Under the pieces are notes generated by a model. The model was given only the letters and a program-made list of their open reading frames with translations. It had not been told where the DNA came from and ran no database searches. Source: Candidatus Villigracilis saccharophilus (GTDB taxonomy: Bacteria > Chloroflexota > Anaerolineae > Anaerolineales > Villigracilaceae). Taken from it: a stretch of 36,333 bases of DNA. Shown piece by piece: positions 9,034 through 15,315 of this stretch (positions are counted from its first letter, which is position 1; the number at the start of each line of letters is the position of its first letter). The stretch lies in assembly GCA_016709305.1 (NCBI GenBank), contig JADJNA010000007.1:1-36333 (forward strand), written 5' to 3'. The position numbers and the translations under genes are program-made.

Positions 9034-10575
9034 ATGAATCGAAAACTGGATTGGCCTGCACTTTTTCTGTTTGCCGCAATGCTGTTTGGCGCAGTGGTCC
9101 GCTTTTGGCCGGTCATCGCGAATGGATTTCCGCTTAATGATGGCGGTATGTTCTATACGATGATCCGTGATCTGAAAGCGAATCATTACATCCTGCCTCA
9201 ATTCACATCCTATAACTTTGTGGATATTCCCTTTGCCTATCCTCCGCTTGGCTTTTATATCGCCGCTTCATTATCTGATCTGCTGCCTGTATCGGAAATT
9301 CAGATATTGCTCTGGCTGCCGGCCCTGGTGAACACCCTCTCCATCCTTGTCTTTTACAAATTAACTGAAGAGATCCTTCTTTCACGAACATCCGCTGCGT
9401 TGTCTGTCCTGATTTACGCTTTGTCGCCGCGTGCGTTTGTCTGGCAGGTGATGGGAGGCGGCATTACGCGGGCTTTCGGCATGTTTTTCCTGCTTCTGAT
9501 GTTGTGGCAGGCTATCCGATTATTCAAAGAATATACGCATAAAAGAATTTTGCTAACCATTTTGTTTGGTGCAGGCGCAGTATTGAGTCATCCACAAACA
9601 GCACTCCACGCCGTGTTGGGAGGAGTGTTGATCTTTGTTTTTTATGGCCGCAATCCGCGCGGAATTATTTCATCCTTGTCCATAGCTGTTGGAGTGGCTT
9701 TGCTAACGGCTCCGTGGTGGGTGACAGTATTAACCCGTTATGGCATACAGCCGATTATTTCTGCAGGTTCTACCAGCCAGCGGACCCTTGAGTCGTATCT
9801 AGGAATATTCAGGTTTGAGGGTCTTGGGGATGTACTTTTTCTTCCGATCCTGCTCTTGGCACTGATTGGCCTTTGGATCTCCATTAGACAACGTGAATTC
9901 TTTTTGATCACATGGACCGTGCTTGCCTATCTTGTTGATCCGCGCGGAGGGGACGGTATTGCCTTACTGTCATTATCTGTGCTGGCGGGCATGGGGCTCC
10001 TCAAGCTCTTCGCGCTGATTAGCCGTTCGGATGACGGGCCTGAGACCGTCGTGCTGAAGCGTTCGAGCCAGTTCCTTGTGTTTTCCCTCATGTTCTTTTT
10101 CATTCTGACAGCAAGCATCTTTGATTTTCAATTGGTGAATACAAGCTTGAAATCCGATGATCTGAAAATGATCGAATGGGTGGATTCAAATATTGATAAG
10201 GGAAAGACATTTTTGCTTGCAACCGGACGCGAGTTTTCAATGTCTGATCCTTTGCAAGAATGGTTCCCCGCTTTAACGGAACAATATAGCGCGACGACGA
10301 TGCAGGGGCTGGAGTGGACTCTTGGAGATCGATTTTTTCCGTGGTATGACCAGTTGACCGCTTTTCAACATTGCGCAGATGTGAGCTGTGTCAATGATTG
10401 GAGTGCGCGCAATTCGGTCAATTACGATTACCTGGTCGTTATGATCCCGTCTGAAAATGAAACTGGCGCAATAATGAATTCATTGCGCGGCCTGGCGGAT
10501 TCGACTCGCGCTTCAGATCCCCATCTGCTTATGTATGAATCAGAAAGTGCGCTGATATTTAACCTGGAAAAATAG
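9034..10575 (+). CDS. GT-C-like multi-span membrane protein
   Basis: A 513-residue membrane protein with about ten hydrophobic spans up to residue about 370 and a soluble C-terminal part of about 145 residues. The first periplasmic loop carries PLNDGGMFYTMIRDL, an acidic D-G-G position where GT-C glycosyltransferases (dolichyl-phosphate-mannose-like enzymes) place their catalytic Asp. A second loop has FAYPPLGFYIAA, like the Y-P-P-L motif of that superfamily. The role would be sugar transfer from a lipid-linked donor on the outer face of the membrane; acceptor and donor are unknown. It lies 7 nt after the MarC-family gene with only a weak AAGG site, consistent with coupling. Related architectures recur at 15316, 31360 and 32662. 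Confidence 0.6.
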   Translation: MNRKLDWPALFLFAAMLFGAVVRFWPVIANGFPLNDGGMFYTMIRDLKANHYILPQFTSYNFVDIPFAYPPLGFYIAASLSDLLPVSEIQILLWLPALVNTLSILVFYKLTEEILLSRTSAALSVLIYALSPRAFVWQVMGGGITRAFGMFFLLLMLWQAIRLFKEYTHKRILLTILFGAGAVLSHPQTALHAVLGGVLIFVFYGRNPRGIISSLSIAVGVALLTAPWWVTVLTRYGIQPIISAGSTSQRTLESYLGIFRFEGLGDVLFLPILLLALIGLWISIRQREFFLITWTVLAYLVDPRGGDGIALLSLSVLAGMGLLKLFALISRSDDGPETVVLKRSSQFLVFSLMFFFILTASIFDFQLVNTSLKSDDLKMIEWVDSNIDKGKTFLLATGREFSMSDPLQEWFPALTEQYSATTMQGLEWTLGDRFFPWYDQLTAFQHCADVSCVNDWSARNSVNYDYLVVMIPSENETGAIMNSLRGLADSTRASDPHLLMYESESALIFNLEK

Positions 10576-10654
10576 CTTTTGTTCTTGCAAGGGCGTCCTT
10601 TGTCTACTACGATCTTTGGATCCCGCGGAGCCGCTTGCCGTCCTGCAACGAGAT

Positions 10655-11311
10655 TTAATTAATATCCTTCCCTTCCCACTCATTCATAAATTGACTTAGG
10701 AAACTCAGCATCACCTCATGGCGCTGTTCCGCAATCCTTTTTGCTGTGCCGGTATTCATCATATCTTTTAATAAAAGTAACTTCTCATAAAAATGATTAA
10801 TGGTCGCGCTTTTACTTTTCTTATATTCTTCAAAGCTTGCATGCATTTTATTTGATCTTTCGGGGTCGTACATTGGCCTGTTCTTATAGCCCCCATACGC
10901 AAAGGCGCGGCCGATTCCGATCGCGCCGATGGCATCCAGCCGGTCTGCGTCCTGCACGATCAATCCCTCGAGCGATTTCATCTTGTTTTCCACCTGCGCC
11001 CCTTTGTAGGAAATGTGCATGATGATCTCGCAGACTTTTTCAATCATTTCAGAATTCACATTGCAAGACTCCATCCAGGCTTTGGCGCGGTTCGGCGTTT
11101 CATCTTCGTTTTCATTGAATTTCCAATCGTCAAGATCGTGCAGCAGGGCTGCGAGTTCCACAGTAAATCTGTCCGCTCTTTCCTGCTCGCAAATGGCGAT
11201 GGCGTTTTTCCACACGCGGTAAATATGCCACCAATCATGACCTGAGGAATCGTCACTGAATTCTTGTTTTATAAATGCACTTGTTTTTTGTATGATGTCG
11301 TTTTGGGTCAT
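10655..11311 (-). CDS. HD domain phosphohydrolase (YedJ-like)
   Basis: A 218-residue soluble protein of the HD superfamily, metal-dependent phosphohydrolases acting on nucleotides or other phosphoesters. The metal ligands are visible: H25 in SGHDWWH, H58-D59 in LAALLHDLDDW, a conserved His in IIMHISYKG and the Asp of QDADRLDAIGAIGIGRAF. The last is typical of the YedJ/YpgQ type, which removes pyrophosphate from nucleotides in one studied homologue. The substrate here is unknown. The start at 11311 has an AGGAGG only one base before ATG, much closer than usual, and no alternative ATG, GTG or TTG occurs in the first 15 codons. Translation may therefore be weak. It is transcribed away from the GT-C gene. 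Confidence 0.82.
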   Translation of the reverse strand: MTQNDIIQKTSAFIKQEFSDDSSGHDWWHIYRVWKNAIAICEQERADRFTVELAALLHDLDDWKFNENEDETPNRAKAWMESCNVNSEMIEKVCEIIMHISYKGAQVENKMKSLEGLIVQDADRLDAIGAIGIGRAFAYGGYKNRPMYDPERSNKMHASFEEYKKSKSATINHFYEKLLLLKDMMNTGTAKRIAEQRHEVMLSFLSQFMNEWEGKDIN

Positions 11312-11336
11312 ACCTCCTATTTTGCCACATAAACAA

Positions 11337-11361
11337 CAAGTCGGGCTTTTAACCCGACTTG
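11337..11361 (-). terminator. hairpin at the end of the DUF4287-DinB-YdeI operon
   Basis: A 9-bp perfect stem CAAGTCGGG / CCCGACTTG (11353-11361 and 11337-11345 on the minus strand) with a 7-nt loop. The TAA stop of the YdeI-like gene (11349-11351) lies inside the loop. The downstream T tract is weak (TTGTTGTTTATG), so termination may be partial. Confidence 0.6.
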
Positions 11362-11582
11362 CTGTTCCATTTCATTTTCATATAAATGTCGCCGCATTTC
11401 AGTTCATCCAGCATTTGATTCAGGCGTTTCTGCTTTGTCGTTTCCAGCTTTGCGCGGTTGATCCAGCCAATATAATCATTTTGTTGATAAGGCGGCCGCG
11501 CAAGATAGGCATCCGTTAATCCATGCGCATTGAGCGCCTCCTGAATAAAATTGGGCATGGGGTAGCGCGGACGCGGGACCAT
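11349..11582 (-). CDS. YdeI/OmpD-associated family small protein
   Basis: A protein of about 77 residues matching the C-terminal domain of the YdeI / OmpD-associated (bacteriocin-protection) family. The core YLARPPYQQNDYIGWINRAK is followed by ETTKQKRLNQMLDEL and a short aromatic tail (YMKMKW). The biochemical role of the family is poorly known. I choose the ATG at 11582 because it lies 2 nt after the DinB stop, which suggests coupled translation; a longer read from 11603 would overlap DinB by 19 nt. It is the last gene of a three-gene operon and ends in the loop of the terminator hairpin. Confidence 0.78.
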   Translation of the reverse strand: MVPRPRYPMPNFIQEALNAHGLTDAYLARPPYQQNDYIGWINRAKLETTKQKRLNQMLDELKCGDIYMKMKWNSKSG

Positions 11583-11584
11583 GT

Positions 11585-12058
11585 TTACACTTTTAATAGA
11601 CACAAGGCCTGACGGATCTCGCCAAGATGATAGGCGGTATGAACTACGATGGAAAGAGCTCCGCCGATGGTGTCTTCATTCCACATTTTGTTCTCGCGGA
11701 ACAACTTATTGATGCGTTCATAAGTTTGCTTAAGGTTGTTTTTCAGCGCGTCCCATTCTTCAGGCGTGACTTTTTCCACTGTACGCCAGATCGCACCCCA
11801 ATCCACAGGGCTGGTATCCTGATAGATAGCAAAGCGTTCAAAGGATTCGATATAGAACGTCACGTGCGCTACCTGGGCGGCGAGAGAGGCGCATTTCCCT
11901 CCAACAGGAGTGGATGCTTCCTGGGCAGAAACGCTTTCGAGCGTTTGAAAGAGCGAGGTGTCCTTATCCAGAAAAATCCCATGATGGCTTTCGAAAGTCT
12001 CATGCATGAGATTAAGTAGATTGATGGAAAAATCTTCTTGTTTGATATGGTCTGACAT
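11585..12058 (-). CDS. DinB family protein
   Basis: A 157-residue four-helix-bundle protein of the DinB/YfiT superfamily. Members often use three histidines to bind a metal and act as thiol-dependent transferases. The first helix holds HETFESHHGIFL. The middle has CASLAAQVAHVTFYIESF with the conserved His of the second ligand helix. The last helix has IVVHTAYHLGEIRQAL, the standard H-x3-H-x-G-x-I-R-Q signature. ATG 12058 is preceded by AGGA at good spacing and lies 4 nt after the stop of the upstream gene. The substrate is unknown; DinB, DUF5655 and YdeI-like genes are commonly single stress-type accessory genes, so their joint operon is informative. Confidence 0.85.
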   Translation of the reverse strand: MSDHIKQEDFSINLLNLMHETFESHHGIFLDKDTSLFQTLESVSAQEASTPVGGKCASLAAQVAHVTFYIESFERFAIYQDTSPVDWGAIWRTVEKVTPEEWDALKNNLKQTYERINKLFRENKMWNEDTIGGALSIVVHTAYHLGEIRQALCLLKV

Positions 12059-12062
12059 CGGG

Positions 12063-12632
12063 TTATCCTGCTCCTTCGAATGCAGATCTGATCCATGTGA
12101 TCAATTCAGCGTCTACTTCCTTCATGTCATTTACCTGGACGAAGTAATTGCACATGCTTCCCTTGGGCTGTTCCAGCAGGCGGCTATTTTTTTTGAGATC
12201 CTTTGCGTTGATGCCGACTTCGAAGCGTGTGTTTGTTTTTGGCCCGATCATCGCGAATTGTTTTTTGCGCCGTAAACTGACATAGCCTTTTTTGGGCACG
12301 ATCTCGAACTCGCCAAATTTCATGATGTGCTCCATCAGAGCATCATGGATGGGACGCATGCCTGCTTTTGCACCGGAATAAATTTCATCTAGCACGGCAT
12401 TCTCGTTCTTGCCTTCGGCGGCGCGTGTGCCGTCAGATGCGCGGATGGCGTGAACCAGTGAATTCGCATCGCCGTGCCCCAATCCAAACTTTTCCTTGAA
12501 CATATCGCGCAGTTCGCCGTGTTTGGTCAAACCGCTTTTTTGCGCGATGCTTGTCAGTTCTGCGAGTGACTTGCCTGTTTTCTTTTGAATATTGTTAAGC
12601 TGGGTTTGCACTGCTTGATCAAGGTTACTCAT
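12063..12632 (-). CDS. DUF4287 and DUF5655 domain protein
   Basis: A 189-residue soluble protein. Residues 1 to about 70 form the DUF4287 domain (NIQKKTGKSLAELTSIAQKS, then KHGELRDMFKEKFGLGHGDA). Residues about 82-187 form DUF5655, with IHDALMEHIMKFGEFEIVPK, YVSLRRKKQFAMIGPKTNTR and EVDAELITWIRSAF. No catalytic function has been established for either domain; DUF5655 has been noticed beside nuclease-like and DNA-interacting proteins, but nothing here proves that. ATG 12632 follows GGAGATAATCTT. First gene of the operon with DinB and the YdeI-like gene, driven by the promoter at 12677-12705. Confidence 0.82.
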   Translation of the reverse strand: MSNLDQAVQTQLNNIQKKTGKSLAELTSIAQKSGLTKHGELRDMFKEKFGLGHGDANSLVHAIRASDGTRAAEGKNENAVLDEIYSGAKAGMRPIHDALMEHIMKFGEFEIVPKKGYVSLRRKKQFAMIGPKTNTRFEVGINAKDLKKNSRLLEQPKGSMCNYFVQVNDMKEVDAELITWIRSAFEGAG

Positions 12633-12676
12633 AAGATTATCTCCTCTGATGACAAAATCGGATAAACAGCGCCTGT

Positions 12677-12705
12677 ATTATAGAACAAAGTTTCTATTTT
12701 TCCAA
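12677..12705 (-). promoter_or_regulatory. sigma-70-type promoter of the DUF4287-DinB-YdeI operon
   Basis: On the minus strand TTGGAA (12705-12700), a 17-nt spacer and a perfect TATAAT (12682-12677). Predicted start about 12670, a leader of about 38 nt. Confidence 0.6.
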
Positions 12706-12769
12706 TGAGGGGTTTTATGCTTGTAATAGATTGTCAAAAATTCCTCACGGAGTAAAAAACAGCGTAGCG

Positions 12770-14470
12770 TTACAGATTCACCAACCGAGACACGACCACA
12801 CAATTGCGCCCGTTTGATTTGGCTTGGTACAAAGCTTGATCTGCCAATGCGATCAACTCCATGCTTTTTGTTCCGTTCTTGGGGAATGTGGCGATCCCGC
12901 TTGATAAAGTAGCCCGTATCTCGAATTCCCCGTGCTCGGTTCGCAAGGCCTGAAAGGATTTTCTTGAACGTTCCGCGATCTGAAAAGCGTCGTCAGAGGA
13001 AACCCCGGGCAGGATAACAAGAAACTCTTCCCCCCCGTGGCGGCAAATGATATCTCCAACACGGGCGTGGCTTATCAGTTCGGCTGCCAGGTTTTTCAGA
13101 ACAATGTCGCCGACGGGATGGCCATAGGTGTCGTTGATGGTTTTAAAGTGGTCAATATCGCTCATGATAAAACTGACCGGGTAATTTTCGCGTGCGGCTC
13201 TGGCGATCTCTCGTTCAAGGGTTTCATTAAGATAACGGCGATTAAATAAACCGGTCAATGGATCACGGATGGCTTGTTCACGCAGTTCGACCTGCAGCGC
13301 CTGCAGTTCGGCCTCAGCGCGTTTCCGTTCGGTAATATCCTCTTTCACCGCCAGATAATGGGTGGTTACTCCGTTGGCATCAATGATCGGTGAGATGATG
13401 GCGGACTCGTAGTACAGTTCCCCGTTCTTTTTCCGGTTCACAAATTCGCCCTGCCATTCCCTGCCTGTTGATATCTTTTCCCATAGGTCGCGATGCGTAC
13501 CCGTCTGAGTCTGATCGGTGCTTAGGATGCGCGGGTTTTTCCCAAGCACCTCCTCCGCAGTATAGCCAGTGACCAATGTGAAGCGCGGATTTACATATTC
13601 AATGATGCCTTCAATATTTGTGATCAAGATGGAGGCCGGACTTTGTTCAACAGCCCGCGATAGCTGCTGGAGTTTCTCGTCTGCAAGTTTTTTTTCACTG
13701 ATGTCGCGGAAGACAACCATGAAGGTGGGTGCCCCGTCAATATCAATGGGTCGAGAAGTAACTTCAACATCGATCGTTCTACCGTCGAGGCGTACGAATT
13801 TTTCATTTACCAGCGGGTTGGCACTTTTGTCTATCAGGCTTCTTTGAATACGCCGAATGACGAGCTCCTGCGAGTCTGAGTGGACAATATCAAGAAATTT
13901 TTTTCCGATCAATTCGCTTGCCGAGGATGCACCGATCATCTCAACAGACGCGCTGTTAACGAATTGGATCTTTCCATCCCGGTGCGTGATCACGCCATCC
14001 GGCAGCAATTTGACAAGCTGCTGGTATCGCGATTCACTCTCTGCCATGGCCTGTTCAGCGAGTTTGCTCTCGGTAATGTCGTGAAGCATGAACAATCGCC
14101 CAAGGGTTCGGTTTCGATTGTCTTTAATGGGGGAAATTGTTAGCTGATAGTAATGCAGCTCTACCCTAATTTCATCTTTGAATATATCTTGAGCATAGCG
14201 TTTAAAAAGGTCCGACCATGGTCTGGACAGATTGTCTGCGGGATTGCCAATTGCGGCAGTGGAAATGCCGCAGGCCTGCTGAGCAGCCTGATTGAACGTG
14301 ACAATGTTTCCGTGCTGATCAAGGACGATCGCCAGATCCTTAATATGATCCATGACCTTGCTGCTGGTCAATGCCGCGATTTCGAATCGGCGATGGCGGC
14401 GCATGAAAAAGAAAACGCCAAGGATGGCGGCTATGATAACGCTGGGCCAAAGGAGGAAAGTGAAGTTCAT
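12770..14470 (-). CDS. membrane-anchored PAS-PAS-PAS-GGDEF diguanylate cyclase
   Basis: A 566-residue sensor that would make cyclic di-GMP from two GTP. Residues about 4-23 are one membrane span (LLWPSVIIAAILGVFFFMRR). Three PAS domains follow, about 38-130, 145-262 and 270-395. The second and third have clear PAC ends (FMVVFRDISEKK, YLAVKEDITERKRA), and the third has GYTAEEVLGKNPRIL. The GGDEF domain (about 400-563) starts with DPLTGLFNRRYL and has the active loop RHGGEEF. Five residues upstream lies RVGD, the RxxD inhibitory I-site, so product feedback is expected. No EAL domain is present. Homologues often carry a larger multi-span sensor in front; here only one span remains. No clear ribosome site precedes ATG 14470, but a promoter lies just upstream. 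Confidence 0.9.
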   Translation of the reverse strand: MNFTFLLWPSVIIAAILGVFFFMRRHRRFEIAALTSSKVMDHIKDLAIVLDQHGNIVTFNQAAQQACGISTAAIGNPADNLSRPWSDLFKRYAQDIFKDEIRVELHYYQLTISPIKDNRNRTLGRLFMLHDITESKLAEQAMAESESRYQQLVKLLPDGVITHRDGKIQFVNSASVEMIGASSASELIGKKFLDIVHSDSQELVIRRIQRSLIDKSANPLVNEKFVRLDGRTIDVEVTSRPIDIDGAPTFMVVFRDISEKKLADEKLQQLSRAVEQSPASILITNIEGIIEYVNPRFTLVTGYTAEEVLGKNPRILSTDQTQTGTHRDLWEKISTGREWQGEFVNRKKNGELYYESAIISPIIDANGVTTHYLAVKEDITERKRAEAELQALQVELREQAIRDPLTGLFNRRYLNETLEREIARAARENYPVSFIMSDIDHFKTINDTYGHPVGDIVLKNLAAELISHARVGDIICRHGGEEFLVILPGVSSDDAFQIAERSRKSFQALRTEHGEFEIRATLSSGIATFPKNGTKSMELIALADQALYQAKSNGRNCVVVSRLVNL

Positions 14471-14498
14471 GGAAGGGTTGAATAATTAATAAGTTTGG

Positions 14499-14507
14499 AT
14501 TATAGCA
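14499..14507 (-). promoter_or_regulatory. extended -10 promoter of the diguanylate cyclase gene
   Basis: The minus strand reads TGCTATAAT, a perfect TGnTATAAT extended -10 element. No good -35 is seen, which is usual for this class. The start point would be about 14492, leaving only about 22 nt before ATG 14470. Confidence 0.55.
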
Positions 14508-14545
14508 TTTGCGCGTAAAGGATACCCTTCAAACCATTTACAATT

Positions 14546-15195
14546 TTATGGCCGCTTATTATTTATTTTTTGCAGTTCTTCCTCCAGCGCGGTCCGTACC
14601 CGAATCGCGATCGGCGCGTTGAGATGGTTACGGATCGTCTCTGCGCTTTTCTTTTTATCATAGTAGTCACGAAATACCTGAATAACGGAGATCGTATCTT
14701 TTTCATACCGCTCAATCTTCACATCATCGCCCTTTGTGACCAGCCCTGCCTGCATGACGCGGCAGTACAAACCCGGTCTTTCTGCCCGACGATAACGTTT
14801 CACAAATTCAGGATCTCCCATACGGGCGGCTAATGTGCTGCAAGGGATACGCGGCGCCGTGATCTCGAGAATCACTTTGCCGATCACCAGTCGGTCGCCG
14901 ATATTGAATTGCGCACTTTCCAATTCACTGATGGTCAGGTTTTCGCCAAATGTTCCGCCAGCCAGCTCACGTCCCAATTCAATGGACCACCAGTCGTAGT
15001 CCGCTTTGCCGTAAACATATATGGCCTGATCGGGGCCGCCGTGATGTTTTTTGCTGGCGATGAAATCCTCCTTGATCCCCAGGGAAGTGACCTGCACAGA
15101 TTCGTTTGTCGGGGTTTTATAGACCCTGTTGTTTCCGTTTTATTCCCATTTTGCTGTGTGTGGGCCTGCCCGATATTCACGCTGACTAAGTTCAT
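14546..15195 (-). CDS. MOSC domain protein, one frame break
   Basis: A MOSC (molybdenum cofactor sulfurase C-terminal-like) protein, a family that binds sulfur or molybdenum cofactor and includes YiiM-type reductases. It starts at 15195 (MNLVSVNIGQAHT) after AAGGAGATC. A one-base deletion near 15120 shifts GIYKTPTNESVQVTSLGI out of frame. Repaired length is 216 residues, normal for YiiM-like proteins. Family motifs include KKHHGGPDQAIYVY, WWSIELGRELAGGTFGENLT and EITAPRIPCSTLAARMG with the conserved Cys. The C-terminal three-alpha-helix extension (SVIQVFRDYYDKKKSAET) is that of YiiM, where it folds beside the MOSC domain. In YiiM this protein reduces N-hydroxylated bases; here the substrate is inferred only. 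Confidence 0.85.
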
Positions 15196-15237
15196 TTATT
15201 GATCTCCTTGAAGTCGAATAGTACGAATAAATAAAGG

Positions 15238-15278
15238 TGACCAGCCTATTTTACAGCAAGCTAAATCGGCTGGTAGGT
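15238..15278 (+). repeat. inverted repeat upstream of the 856-residue membrane protein
   Basis: GACCAGCC (from about 15238) and GGCTGGTAGGTC (to about 15279) can pair as a stem of about eight base pairs with a 21-nt loop. It lies in the 120-nt gap between the divergent MOSC and membrane-protein genes and could be an operator or leader structure. No T run follows, so it is not a terminator. Confidence 0.35.
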
Positions 15279-15295
15279 CTTTAAGCGGAGAAAAA

Positions 15296-15307
15296 ATGGT
15301 AAACTAA
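15296..15307 (+). other. three-codon upstream ORF (Met-Val-Asn-stop)
   Basis: The only good ribosome site before the large membrane protein (GCGGAG, spacing 6) serves an ATG at 15296 that reads Met-Val-Asn-stop. The stop lies 8 nt before the real ATG at 15316, which has no ribosome site of its own. Translation of the main gene may rely on reinitiation. Alternatively a base is missing and the true start is here. Confidence 0.35.
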
Positions 15308-15315
15308 AATTTATC

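Noticed and set aside
10576..10654. Terminator between the convergent GT-C and HD genes
   Set aside because: No convincing stem with a T run was found in the 79-nt gap.
12720..12769. Terminator after the diguanylate cyclase gene
   Set aside because: T-rich stretches are present on the minus strand but no stable stem precedes them.
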